From: Mesorhizobium loti | GTDB lineage: Bacteria > Pseudomonadota > Alphaproteobacteria > Rhizobiales > Rhizobiaceae | NCBI GenBank assembly: GCA_002356515.1 | Contig: AP017605.1 | Coordinates: 5,875,020-5,939,019 of the forward strand | Length of the DNA: 64,000 nt | Direction: 5' to 3' | Part shown: positions 19,680 to 28,385 of the stretch, one piece after another | Numbering within the stretch: position 1 is the stretch's first letter | Layout of the letters: every line of letters begins with the position of its first letter | The notes under the pieces: generated by a model | The model's database searches: none | What the model was told of the DNA's origin: nothing | Seen by the model: only the letters and a program-made list of their open reading frames with translations | Translations under genes and position numbers: made by a program

Positions 19680-19716
19680 TCGCAGTGTTCAGTTTTCTAT
19701 TCCGATGGAAAACCCG

Positions 19717-20160
19717 TTAGCGGCTGATCAGGCGATCGATCACCGGTTGCAGCCGTTCGGGCGTGATCGGCTTGGCGACGACGGCGTCGATGACGCTCGA
19801 CAGGCCCAGGCTCTCCGGCGTGCCGGTCTTGGTTGAAAGCAGGATGACGGGCGGAAGCGATTTGCCCGAAGCCCGCCGCAGCGTTTCGATGCCGGACATC
19901 AGATTGTCGCAGTCCTTGTTGTCGGCGCCGCCGTCCAGCACAATCACGCCCGGCACCAGGCTTCGCAAGGTCTTCGCCGCCACATCGGGCGATTCCGAGA
20001 TTGGCCTGAGCCCGGATCGCTCTACGATTTTCGACACCACCACGCGATTGATCGGCGATTTCCCGACAACAAGCGCTTGCGAGGGATTGCGGATCGTCTC
20101 GGCGCTTGAATCCTGGCTTACCAGATTCGGATGTTTTGCGGTCTCGCCCTCGCTACTCAC
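19717..20160 (-). CDS. Single-domain response-regulator receiver-like protein, acidic pair missing
   Basis: 147 residues. About 25 residues of leader precede a CheY-like fold: beta-1 ALVVGKSPINRVVVSKIVE, beta-3 with the presumptive phospho-acceptor Asp in VIVLDGG, the beta-4 Ser/Thr position in ILLSTKTG, and the conserved Lys-Pro in VVAKPITPE. The two acidic residues that normally follow beta-1 and bind magnesium are replaced by Gly-Lys-Ser, so normal phosphorylation is doubtful. No output domain or paired kinase is adjacent. It may be a phosphorylation-independent or degenerate receiver. Confidence 0.75.
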   Translation of the reverse strand: MSSEGETAKHPNLVSQDSSAETIRNPSQALVVGKSPINRVVVSKIVERSGLRPISESPDVAAKTLRSLVPGVIVLDGGADNKDCDNLMSGIETLRRASGKSLPPVILLSTKTGTPESLGLSSVIDAVVAKPITPERLQPVIDRLISR

Positions 20161-20337
20161 TGGGCACTCAAGTCGGCCAAGAAGCTCGCCCCTATTTCAA
20201 TGCAGAGTTGAATCTGGCCGACAATTGGCGTGAGATGGCACCCCATGTCAAGTTGAAATAAAACGCTTCCGAAAACACCTCCTCCGACAGTGGAGTCAAG
20301 CAACAGTACTGTACTGCCCTGTCCATGGATCGACCGC

Positions 20338-20378
20338 ATAAAAATAAAATTCACCTGCGCATACGCTGCGCAGGTGAA
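20338..20378 (-). terminator. Rho-independent terminator downstream of the aceA unit
   Basis: On the minus strand a perfect 12-bp stem (TTCACCTGCGCA with TGCGCAGGTGAA, five-base loop, 20350-20378) is followed by a T-rich run (20338-20349). It lies 24 bases past the stop of the small gene at 20402, so it ends transcription of that gene and probably of aceA. Confidence 0.88.
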
Positions 20379-20401
20379 GGGTCGGTTGCAACGATTTCCG
20401 G

Positions 20402-20644
20402 TCAGCCATGGCTCTGCTGGGTGACAATCACCGGGATCAGCAGATCGCCCCAATTGCCGTCGCCGCCATGGTGTCTCGCTGAGCGCACCAGCTCCACCGA
20501 GACGCCGGCCTCGACCGCCTTCATCACCGACTGGTTCAGTCTGTGCAGGTCGTTGGCGAGCATGCGGATCGTCGCCTGCTGGTCGACGCTCATCGTGGTC
20601 GATTGTTCTTCCGCACGTTCCTTGACGCGGCTTATCGATGCCAT
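20402..20644 (-). CDS. Small conserved-looking hypothetical protein downstream of aceA
   Basis: 80 residues, soluble, no signal peptide or membrane segment. An amphipathic helical middle (DQQATIRMLANDLHRLNQS) is followed by a His-Gly-Gly-rich segment (SARHHGGDGNWGD) and a short hydrophobic strand LLIPVIV. It begins 57 bases after aceA on the same strand and is followed by a strong terminator, so it is probably co-transcribed with isocitrate lyase. I do not recognise the family. Confidence 0.65.
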   Translation of the reverse strand: MASISRVKERAEEQSTTMSVDQQATIRMLANDLHRLNQSVMKAVEAGVSVELVRSARHHGGDGNWGDLLIPVIVTQQSHG

Positions 20645-20701
20645 TGGTCTTCTCCTGTGTCTGAAGCCCTTTTGGGCGTTTCCTCGGTGTTTTCCGATCC
20701 G

Positions 20702-21991
20702 CTATTCGGCGGCCGGCTTGAACTGTGCGTGTTCGGTCGATTCATGCATGGCGGTGGTCGACGACTTGCCGCCGGTGATTGCCATCGACACGGCGTCGAA
20801 ATAGCCGGTGCCGACCTCGCGCTGGTGCTTGGTCGCGGTGTAGCCATTGGCTTCCGCGGCGAACTCGGCTTCCTGCAACTCAGAATAGGCTGCCATCTGC
20901 CGTGCCTTGTAGCCACGCGCCAGTTCGAACATGCCGTAATTGAGCTGGTGGAAGCCGGCGAGCGTGATGAACTGGAACTTGTAACCCATGGCGCCGAGTT
21001 CCCTCTGGAACTTGGCGATCGTCGCGTCGTCGAGATTCTTCTTCCAGTTGAACGAGGGCGAGCAATTGTAGGCGAGCAGCTTGCCCGGATGATGCCTGCG
21101 CACACCCTCGGCGAACTTCTTGGCCTGCGCCAGGTCTGGCTTCGAGGTCTCGCACCAGATCAGGTCCGCGTGAGGGGCGTAGGCGACGGCCCGCGCGATG
21201 CAAGGCTCGATGCCGTTCCTGACCTGGTAGAAGCCTTCCACCGTGCGCCCGGCATCGTAGTCGACGAAGGGCTGGTCGCGCTCGTCGATGTCGGATGTCA
21301 GAAGCTTCGCGGCTTCGGCGTCGGTGCGTGCCACGACGAGCGTCGGTGTGCCCATCACGTCCGCCGCCAGCCGCGCGGCGTTGAGGTTGCGGATATGCGC
21401 CGCGGTCGGGATCAGCACCTTGCCGCCGAGATGGCCGCACTTCTTTTCCGACGCCAGCTGGTCCTCGTAATGGACGCCGGCTGCACCCGCCTCGATGAAC
21501 GCCTTCATGATCTCGAAGGCGTTGAGCGGCCCGCCGAAGCCGGCTTCGGCGTCGGCGACAATCGGCGCGAACCAGGTCTCGACCGAAAGCCCGTTGCCCT
21601 CGGAGGTCTCGATCTGGTCGGCACGCTGCAGCGTCCGATTGATGCGCTTGACCAGCTCAGGCGCGGCATTGGCCGGATAGAGCGACTGGTCGGGATACAT
21701 CGCCGAAGCGGTGTTGGCGTCGGCCGCGACCTGCCAGCCCGACAGGTAAATCGCCTTCAGTCCGGCGCGCACCTGCTGCATCGCCTGGTTGCCGGACATG
21801 GCGCCGAGCGCGTTGACGAAATCCTCCTCGTGGATGAGCTTCCACAGCCGGTTAGCGCCCATTTCGGCGAGGCTCTGGCGGATCTGCACCGAGCCGCGCA
21901 GCCGCTTCACATCCTCCGGCGAATAGGGACGTTCAATGCCGTCGAAGCGACCTTCCGGCGCCGAGGGAACGAGATTGTAAAAATCAGTCAT
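20702..21991 (-). CDS. aceA: Isocitrate lyase
   Basis: 429 residues, usual length for the short bacterial form. It splits isocitrate to glyoxylate and succinate, the first step of the glyoxylate shunt needed for growth on acetate, fatty acids and acetyl-CoA-yielding substrates. The active-site loop KKCGHLGGK is at 183-191 with catalytic Cys185, and the Mg-binding segment [10 protein letters not shown] is at about 145-154. It is divergent from an ScfR/RamB-type regulator, a common arrangement in alphaproteobacteria. Malate synthase is not in this window. Confidence 0.97.
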   Translation of the reverse strand: MTDFYNLVPSAPEGRFDGIERPYSPEDVKRLRGSVQIRQSLAEMGANRLWKLIHEEDFVNALGAMSGNQAMQQVRAGLKAIYLSGWQVAADANTASAMYPDQSLYPANAAPELVKRINRTLQRADQIETSEGNGLSVETWFAPIVADAEAGFGGPLNAFEIMKAFIEAGAAGVHYEDQLASEKKCGHLGGKVLIPTAAHIRNLNAARLAADVMGTPTLVVARTDAEAAKLLTSDIDERDQPFVDYDAGRTVEGFYQVRNGIEPCIARAVAYAPHADLIWCETSKPDLAQAKKFAEGVRRHHPGKLLAYNCSPSFNWKKNLDDATIAKFQRELGAMGYKFQFITLAGFHQLNYGMFELARGYKARQMAAYSELQEAEFAAEANGYTATKHQREVGTGYFDAVSMAITGGKSSTTAMHESTEHAQFKPAAE

Positions 21992-22058
21992 GAGTCACTC
22001 CGAAGGATTGCTGCTCTTGTCCGCACGCCTGTCTTTCGGCGCTTTGGGATGTGACTGA

Positions 22059-22209
22059 ATTTACATTGCGGCGCAAAATCAGCCAGAAAAATCAGAAGAT
22101 ATGGCAGGAAATAAGGGAAAACCTGTGTTGCGTTTGACAGGTAGCTGCTGTAAATTTGTCATGATTGTAAATATCAGCGGCAATGGATTGACGCGAATGC
22201 CATGTAAAT
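22059..22209. promoter_or_regulatory. Four TGTAAAT words in the aceA/regulator divergent promoter
   Basis: TGTAAAT occurs at 22149-22155, 22166-22172 and 22203-22209 on the plus strand and at 22059-22065 on the minus strand, within the 236-base gap between aceA and the regulator gene. The two central copies are 17 bases apart and lie in GCTGTAAATTTGTC / TGATTGTAAATATCAGC. The clustering suggests operator sites for the divergently encoded regulator; this is inference from position and repetition. Confidence 0.5.
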
Positions 22210-22227
22210 TCCTGTCAAGGGCAGTCG

Positions 22228-23676
22228 ATGGCTGAGCAGAAGATTTTCGCCGGGCCGCGCATCCGCCGCATCCGCAACGCCAAGGGCCTGACCCAGACGG
22301 CGATGGCCGAGGGGCTCGGCATCTCGCCGTCCTATCTCAACCTGATCGAGCGCAACCAGCGCCCGCTGACGGTGCAGCTGATCCTCAAGCTGGCCTCCGT
22401 CTACAAGGTCGACCCGCATGAGCTGCAGGGCGAGGCGAGGGGGTCGGTCGCGGCGTTGAAAGAGGTCTTCACCGATCCGTTGCTGGTCGGCGAATTGCCG
22501 GGAGACCAGGAACTGATCGAACTTGCCGAGGCGGCGCCCAATGCGTCGGCCGCGGTGATAAAACTGTTCCGCGCCTATCGCGAGCAGGCCGAGCGGCTGT
22601 CAGACCTCAACGAGCTCCTGGCGCGCGAGGGCCGCGCCACCGCGCTGTCCGGCGCCCGCCTGCCGATCGACGAGGTGCACGAGACCTTCGAGCGGGGGCC
22701 GAACCATTTTACGGCACTTGAGGAGGAGGCCGAGGCGTTCACCGCGGTGCTCGATCCCGGCGACGATTTGTTCGGTGCCTTAAAAGCCTGGCTGAAGCGC
22801 GAATACGGCATCGTCGTCAAGGTCCTGCCGGTCGCCACCATGCCGAACTGGCGCCGCCGCTACGATCGCCATTCGCAACGCCTGTTCCTGTCAGAGCGGC
22901 TCTCGCCATTCGACCAGCTGCGCGAAGTGGCGATGGAGGCCTGCCTGATCCGAATGACGGTTGCGGTCGCCGGCCAGATCCAGGCGCTCAAGCTGACCAC
23001 GGACGAAGCCCGCCGCCTTGCCCGCTTCGAACTCGGCCGCTATGCCGCGCATGCGTTGATGATGCCCTACCAGGCCTTTCACGCGGCCGCCGTCCGCGCA
23101 CGCTACGATATCGATGTCCTGCGTTCGCGCTTCGGCGTTTCCTTCGAGCAAGCGGCGAACCGGCTGACCATGCTGCAGCGGCAGGGCGCGACGGGCGTGC
23201 CCTTCTTCATGCTGGAGGTCGACAATGCCGGAAACCGCTTCCGCAGGGCCGGCAGCCAGGGCTTTCCGCACAGCCGCTTCGGTGGCGGCTGTCCCAAGCT
23301 GCCTGTGCATGCCGCCTTCTCCCAGCCCGGCCAAGTTTTCGTCGAGGCGGTGGAAATGCCCGACGGCGCCGAGTTCCTGTGCATCGCCCGCACGCTGGAG
23401 GGGCCGCAGGGCGCCTTCTCGGAGCGTCCGCGCCGTACCGCGCTGCTGCTCGGTTGCGACATCGGCTTCCGCGACGACATCGTCTATGGCGCGGCTCTGC
23501 CCGGCGCTGCAGTCGGCGGTAAGGCTGGACCGGGCGCTCTGACGGCGACGCCGGTCGGACCCGCTTGCCGGCTTTGCGAACGCGTCGGCTGCTTGGCGCG
23601 CGCCGAACCGCCGGTAACGCGCCCGCTCGGCCTCGACGAGATGGTGACGGGCCTGAGCGCCTTCGATTTCCAGTAA
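22228..23676 (+). CDS. XRE-family/ImmA-IrrE-type regulator of the ScfR/RamB group
   Basis: 482 residues. N-terminal XRE HTH at about 10-62 (LTQTAMAEGLGISPSYLNLIERNQ), an IrrE/ImmA-like middle region (about 180-290), and the C-terminal DUF2083-type domain ending with paired cysteines in CRLCERVGCLARAEPP. This architecture matches RamB/ScfR/PrpC-regulator-type proteins that sense acetyl- or propionyl-CoA status and control isocitrate lyase and methylcitrate genes. Its position divergent from aceA with repeated TGTAAAT words between them fits. The C-terminal Cys cluster may bind a metal. Confidence 0.85.
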   Translation: MAEQKIFAGPRIRRIRNAKGLTQTAMAEGLGISPSYLNLIERNQRPLTVQLILKLASVYKVDPHELQGEARGSVAALKEVFTDPLLVGELPGDQELIELAEAAPNASAAVIKLFRAYREQAERLSDLNELLAREGRATALSGARLPIDEVHETFERGPNHFTALEEEAEAFTAVLDPGDDLFGALKAWLKREYGIVVKVLPVATMPNWRRRYDRHSQRLFLSERLSPFDQLREVAMEACLIRMTVAVAGQIQALKLTTDEARRLARFELGRYAAHALMMPYQAFHAAAVRARYDIDVLRSRFGVSFEQAANRLTMLQRQGATGVPFFMLEVDNAGNRFRRAGSQGFPHSRFGGGCPKLPVHAAFSQPGQVFVEAVEMPDGAEFLCIARTLEGPQGAFSERPRRTALLLGCDIGFRDDIVYGAALPGAAVGGKAGPGALTATPVGPACRLCERVGCLARAEPPVTRPLGLDEMVTGLSAFDFQ

Positions 23677-23812
23677 CGCGGCAGCAAAGGTGCCACAATC
23701 ATCACTGGTGTCTGGATCACCCGCTCTCCAAGTCTTTGCGTTACGCGAACAAAGCAGTTTTTTGTCGTCCCTTGCGCATCGTCCCGTCCACAAAAGCTCG
23801 ACAGTCGCGCCC

Positions 23813-24766
23813 ATGACAGACGCAGCATCATCACCGGGTCTTGTGGCATCGACTTCCTCGCCCCGCGAGGAACGTATCGGCATGCTTTTGGTCTTCCTGT
23901 CGGCGCTGATGTGGAGTTTCGGCGGCACCATCGCCCGCTTCATCACCGTCGGTGACAGCTGGACGGTCATTTTCTGGCGCTCCGTCTGGGCCGCCGCCTT
24001 CCTGCTCTCCTTCATGGCCTGGCGTGACGGCTGGCGCGGCATGCTGAGATCGTTTCGCGACATGGGCCTGCCTGGCCTTGCCGTCGCGCTTTGCTTCACC
24101 ATCGCATCGACCGCCTTCGTCGTGGCGCTCGCCTACACCACCGTCGCCAACATCCTTTTGATGCAGGCCGGCGTGCCGCTTCTGGCGGCCCTGCTTGCCT
24201 GGGCGCTGTTTCGCGAGCGGGTTGGTGCCGTGACCTGGGTGGCGATCGCCGCCGTCATTGCCGGCGTCGCCATCATGGTGTCGGAATCGCTCGATGGCGC
24301 CGTCTCACCCATAGGCGACGGGCTGGCGCTGCTGATCGCCTTGATGTTCTCGATCGCCACCGTCATCACAAGGCGGTTCGCCAGCGTGCGGATGACGCCG
24401 GCGACCTGTCTCGGGACGATCCTGGCTGCGGGCTTTGCCGCCTCGCGGGCGTCGACTTTCACCGTCTCGGCCGGCGACATGGGCTTTCTCTTTGCCTTCG
24501 GCGTGGTCAATCTCGGCATCGGTCTCGCCTTCTTCGCTACCGGCGCGCGGCTGATCCCGGCGGCCCTCGCGGCACTGCTCGGCACTTTCGAGCCGATCCT
24601 TGGGCCGATATGGGTATGGCTCATCCATTCCGAGGTGCCGTCCGGGCGCACCATCATCGGCGGCGCGGTGGTGGTCACGGCGCTCCTCGTCCATATCGGG
24701 CTCGAGTTCAAGCGCCAGGCGCGGCCGCGGCGGCCAGGGGTCACCGGGGTGCCGTCGCCGAATTGA
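23813..24766 (+). CDS. EamA-family (DMT superfamily) transporter
   Basis: 317 residues from ATG 23813, about ten predicted membrane helices in two EamA repeats (about 25-150 and 165-295). Characteristic segments are LVFLSALMWSFGGTIARF at the start of repeat one and LIPAALAALLGTFEPILGPIWVW near the end of repeat two. Members export amino acids or metabolites through the inner membrane; the substrate is unknown. It follows the ScfR-type gene after 136 bases. Confidence 0.87.
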   Translation: MTDAASSPGLVASTSSPREERIGMLLVFLSALMWSFGGTIARFITVGDSWTVIFWRSVWAAAFLLSFMAWRDGWRGMLRSFRDMGLPGLAVALCFTIASTAFVVALAYTTVANILLMQAGVPLLAALLAWALFRERVGAVTWVAIAAVIAGVAIMVSESLDGAVSPIGDGLALLIALMFSIATVITRRFASVRMTPATCLGTILAAGFAASRASTFTVSAGDMGFLFAFGVVNLGIGLAFFATGARLIPAALAALLGTFEPILGPIWVWLIHSEVPSGRTIIGGAVVVTALLVHIGLEFKRQARPRRPGVTGVPSPN

Positions 24767-25092
24767 TGCAAGCCGCTGAAGCTTTGCCATTGACAACGTT
24801 GCTGCCGCCCGGGCAGGCTGGGAGCACGGCAACAACAAGACAGGCGTATCTTGCCAAGTCTCCCCGGCGGCCCGATCGAGACCGCTTCATATTTCTGTAT
24901 TTCTGTCCGCACGGCGGCGAGAGCTTCTGACGGCGCCGTGATTCCCTCCAGCCCGGGACAATTGCGCGGCCGCGACCGTCGCTCCAATCGGCGCTTGTTG
25001 TCCCCTGGAAAGCTCAATAGTCTGAAACAAATGCCCGGCCGCGCGCCTGTCGCGACGAGCCGGCGATGGAACACTCACCAAAGGAGAATAGC
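24767..25092. other. Intergenic region upstream of potF
   Basis: 326 bases with no convincing gene. It should hold the promoter of the pot operon; a strong AAGGAG ribosome-binding site is at 25081-25086, seven bases before the potF ATG. No clear terminator for the upstream EamA gene is visible. Confidence 0.45.
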
Positions 25093-26190
25093 ATGATCCG
25101 CAAAGCGCTCTGGCTTTCGGCGACCTCGGTATTTCTGACATTGTTCACACCTGCCGGGCATGCCGAGGACCGCGTCGTCAACGTCTTCAACTGGTCCGAT
25201 TACATCGACCCGACGATCATCGACGACTTCACCAAGAAGACCGGCATCAAGGTCGTCTACGACACATTCGATTCCAACGAGATCCTTGAAACCAAGCTGC
25301 TCGCCGGCGGCAGCGGCTATGACGTCGTCGTGCCGAGCGGCAATTTCCTTGCCCGCCAGATCCAGGCCGGCGTGTTCCAGAAGCTCGACAAGTCGAAACT
25401 GCCGAACCTCTCCAACATGTGGGACACGGTTTCGCAAAGGACCGCCAAATACGACCCGGGCAATGAGTATTCGATCAACTACATGTGGGGCACGGTCGGC
25501 ATCGGCTACAACATCAAGAAGGTGCAGGCCGCGCTCGGCACCGACAAGATCGACAGCTGGGACGTGTTCTTCAATCCCGAAAGCCTCGCCAAGCTGAAGG
25601 ATTGCGGTGTCTACGTGCTGGATTCGCCAGCCGACATCATTCCGGCGGCGTTGAAATATATCGGCCTCGACCCGAACAGCACCTCGCCCGACGACATCGC
25701 CAAGGCCGAGGAAGCTCTGATGAAGGTCCGCCCCTTTATCCGGAAATTCCACTCGTCCGAGTACATCAATGCGCTCGCCAATGGCGACATCTGCCTGGCG
25801 GTCGGCTGGTCGGGTGACGTCTTCCAGGCGCGCAACCGCGCCCAGGACGCCAAGCAAGGCGTGGAGATCGGCTATTCCGTACCGAAGGAAGGCGCCCAGA
25901 TGTGGTTCGACCAGATGGCGATCCCGGCCGATGCGCCGCATGTCGCCGAAGCGCATGAATTCCTCAACTACATGATGACGCCGGAAGTGATCGCCAAATC
26001 ATCGAACGCCGTGCTCTATGCCAACGGCAACAAGGCTTCGCAGCAGTTCGTCGACAAGGCACTGCTCAGCGACCCGGCCGTCTATCCGGACGACGCGACC
26101 CTGCAGAAGCTCTACACGGTCTCTCCTTACGATCCCAAGACCCAGCGCGTCATCACGCGCACCTGGACCAAGATCGTTACCGGCCAATAA
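25093..26190 (+). CDS. potF: Polyamine ABC transporter substrate-binding protein
   Basis: 365 residues from ATG 25093, chosen for the AAGGAG site just upstream. Signal peptide of about 27 residues ending TPAGHAED, then the PotD/PotF fold with VVNVFNWSDYIDP, TGIKVVYDTFDSNEILETK (first part), and AVGWSGDVFQA, typical polyamine-binding positions. It captures putrescine or spermidine in the periplasm for the PotGHI complex encoded downstream. A hairpin terminator after its stop should make it the most abundant product of the operon. Confidence 0.93.
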   Translation: MIRKALWLSATSVFLTLFTPAGHAEDRVVNVFNWSDYIDPTIIDDFTKKTGIKVVYDTFDSNEILETKLLAGGSGYDVVVPSGNFLARQIQAGVFQKLDKSKLPNLSNMWDTVSQRTAKYDPGNEYSINYMWGTVGIGYNIKKVQAALGTDKIDSWDVFFNPESLAKLKDCGVYVLDSPADIIPAALKYIGLDPNSTSPDDIAKAEEALMKVRPFIRKFHSSEYINALANGDICLAVGWSGDVFQARNRAQDAKQGVEIGYSVPKEGAQMWFDQMAIPADAPHVAEAHEFLNYMMTPEVIAKSSNAVLYANGNKASQQFVDKALLSDPAVYPDDATLQKLYTVSPYDPKTQRVITRTWTKIVTGQ

Positions 26191-26199
26191 GCATTTGGA

Positions 26200-26236
26200 G
26201 CGACCCCGACAGACAACTGCCGGGGTCGCGTTTTTT
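26200..26236 (+). terminator. Terminator-like hairpin between potF and potG
   Basis: Nine-bp stem GCGACCCCG with CGGGGTCGC (26200-26208 with 26221-26229), 12-base loop, followed by G and six T. It is 10 bases after the potF stop and 28 before potG, so it likely causes partial termination and higher expression of the binding protein than of the membrane components. Confidence 0.85.
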
Positions 26237-26264
26237 GGGGAATCAATAAGCACGGAGTGGGGAT

Positions 26265-27407
26265 ATGAAATCGCTTGGCAGCATCCGCAGGGATTTCGCG
26301 CCATGGAACGACCCGAACGCCAAGCCATACATCCAGTTCGACAAAGTCACCAAGAAGTTCGGTGACTTCACCGCCGTCAACAATCTGTCGCTGACCATCT
26401 TCGAGCGCGAATTCTTCGCCCTGCTTGGCGCCTCGGGTTGTGGAAAGTCGACGTTGCTCAGGATGCTTGCCGGCTTCGAGGAACCGACGGCCGGCCGCAT
26501 CCTGCTCGATGGCCAGGATTTGCGCGGCATTCCGCCCTATCGCCGGCCGGTCAACATGATGTTCCAGTCCTATGCCCTGTTCCCGCATATGACGGTGGAG
26601 AACAACATTGCCTTCGGCCTCAAGCAGGAAGGCATGCCCAAGCCCGATATCGAAAAGCGCGTCGCCGAGATGCTGAAGTTGGTCAAGCTCGAGCAGTTCG
26701 CCAAGCGCAAGCCGCACCAGCTTTCCGGTGGCCAGCGCCAGCGCGTCGCGCTTGCCCGCTCGGTCGCCAAGCGGCCGAAGGTGCTGCTGCTCGATGAGCC
26801 GCTGGGCGCCCTCGACAAGAAGCTGCGCGAAGAAACCCAATTCGAACTGATGGATTTGCAGCAGGAGCTCGGTCTCACCTTTGTGGTCGTCACCCATGAC
26901 CAAGAAGAAGCGATGACCATGGCCGATCGCATCGCCATCATGGACAAGGGCGAGGTCATGCAGGTTGCGACGCCGGCGGAAGTCTATGAAGCCCCGGCCT
27001 CGCGCTTCGTCGCCCATTTCGTCGGCAATGTGAACATGTTCGAGGGCAAGGTCGCCGAGCGGTCGGCCAACACCACCCGCATCACTGGCGCGACAGGTGC
27101 CCAGATCATCGTCGAGAATGGCGGCGCGGCCGCCGCGGCCAATGCCGATATCGTCTTCGCCATCAGACCGGAGAAGATCAAGGTCTCGTCGAAGAAGCCC
27201 GCCGATGCCGTCAACGCGCTGGAAGGCGAGGTCTATGACGTTGCCTATCTCGGCGACATGACCGTCTACCACATCAGGCTCGACGACGGGCAGATCATCA
27301 GGGCAAGCGCCCTGAACGCGGCGCGCGTGACCGAGGATCCGCTGACCTGGAACGACCGCGCCTGGGTGTCCTTCCGACCCGACGCCGGCGTCGTGCTGGC
27401 ACGGTAG
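26265..27407 (+). CDS. potG: Polyamine ABC transporter ATP-binding protein
   Basis: 380 residues. Walker A GASGCGKST at 55-63, signature LSGGQRQRVALARS, Walker B VLLLDEPLGALD, switch His in VVTHDQEEAM, and a C-terminal TOBE-type domain (about 290-375). Length and architecture match PotG/PotA of putrescine/spermidine importers. It lies between potF and potH, with only nine bases before potH. Confidence 0.94.
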   Translation: MKSLGSIRRDFAPWNDPNAKPYIQFDKVTKKFGDFTAVNNLSLTIFEREFFALLGASGCGKSTLLRMLAGFEEPTAGRILLDGQDLRGIPPYRRPVNMMFQSYALFPHMTVENNIAFGLKQEGMPKPDIEKRVAEMLKLVKLEQFAKRKPHQLSGGQRQRVALARSVAKRPKVLLLDEPLGALDKKLREETQFELMDLQQELGLTFVVVTHDQEEAMTMADRIAIMDKGEVMQVATPAEVYEAPASRFVAHFVGNVNMFEGKVAERSANTTRITGATGAQIIVENGGAAAAANADIVFAIRPEKIKVSSKKPADAVNALEGEVYDVAYLGDMTVYHIRLDDGQIIRASALNAARVTEDPLTWNDRAWVSFRPDAGVVLAR

Positions 27408-27416
27408 GGGGCAGAT

Positions 27417-28385
27417 ATGTCCAACATCGCCGTCACCGATGCCGCCGCGCCATCGACTGCCGCCAAGCCGTTACTGACCCGCCTGGGTGCCGGCTTCGTC
27501 AACCGGCTCGTCATCATCGTCCCCTATCTCTGGCTGCTGTTCTTCTTCCTCATTCCCTTCGTCATCGTCTTCAAGATTTCACTGTCGCAGACGGCGATCG
27601 CCATGCCGCCCTACACGCCGGTGCTCGATTTCAGCGACGGCGTCTCCGGCTTCTTCGCCGGCTTCCGCGACCTCAACTTCGACAATTATGTCTGGCTGAC
27701 GCAGGACGCGCTCTATTTCAAGGCCTATGTGACGAGCGTCATCATTGCCGCGATCTCGACCGTCCTGACGCTGATCGTCGGCTACCCCATCGCCTATGGC
27801 ATGTCACGTGCGCCGGCCACCATCCGCCCGACCTTGCTGATGCTGGTCATCCTGCCGTTCTGGACCTCGTTCCTGATCCGCGTCTATGCCTGGATCGGCA
27901 TCCTCAAGCCCGAGGGCCTGCTCAACCAGTTGCTCTTGTCGCTGCACATCATCAACCAGCCTCTGGTCATCCTCAACACCTATACGGCGATCTTCATCGG
28001 CATCGTCTATTCCTATCTGCCGTTCATGGTGCTGCCGCTCTATTCGTCGCTGGAAAAGATGGATTATTCGCTGATCGAAGCGGCCAAGGATCTCGGCTGC
28101 CCGCCGACATCAGCCTTCTGGAAGATCACTTTCCCGCTGTCGCTGCCGGGCGTCATTGCCGGCTGCCTTCTGGTGTTCATCCCGGCCGTCGGCGAGTTCG
28201 TCATCCCCGATCTGCTCGGCGGCTCGTCCACGCTGATGATCGGCAAGACGCTGTGGAACGAGTTCTTCGCCAACCGCGACTGGCCGGTGTCGTCGGCCGT
28301 CGCCGTCATCCTGCTGCTGTTGCTCACCGTGCCGATCATGCTTTTCCAGCAGGCACAGGCGCGTGCCCAGGAGCAGGGCAAATGA
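27417..28385 (+). CDS. potH: Polyamine ABC transporter permease
   Basis: 322 residues, six predicted membrane segments, with the permease EAA loop EAAKDLGCPPTSAFWKITFPL near residue 225 (first part EAAKDLGCPPTSAFW). It begins nine bases after potG and overlaps potI by four bases (ATGA), so the two permeases are translationally coupled. Inner-membrane half of a putrescine-type importer. Confidence 0.93.
   Translation: MSNIAVTDAAAPSTAAKPLLTRLGAGFVNRLVIIVPYLWLLFFFLIPFVIVFKISLSQTAIAMPPYTPVLDFSDGVSGFFAGFRDLNFDNYVWLTQDALYFKAYVTSVIIAAISTVLTLIVGYPIAYGMSRAPATIRPTLLMLVILPFWTSFLIRVYAWIGILKPEGLLNQLLLSLHIINQPLVILNTYTAIFIGIVYSYLPFMVLPLYSSLEKMDYSLIEAAKDLGCPPTSAFWKITFPLSLPGVIAGCLLVFIPAVGEFVIPDLLGGSSTLMIGKTLWNEFFANRDWPVSSAVAVILLLLLTVPIMLFQQAQARAQEQGK

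Noticed and set aside
20543..22054. 503-codon plus-strand open frame
   Set aside because: It is antisense to aceA, whose motifs are complete.
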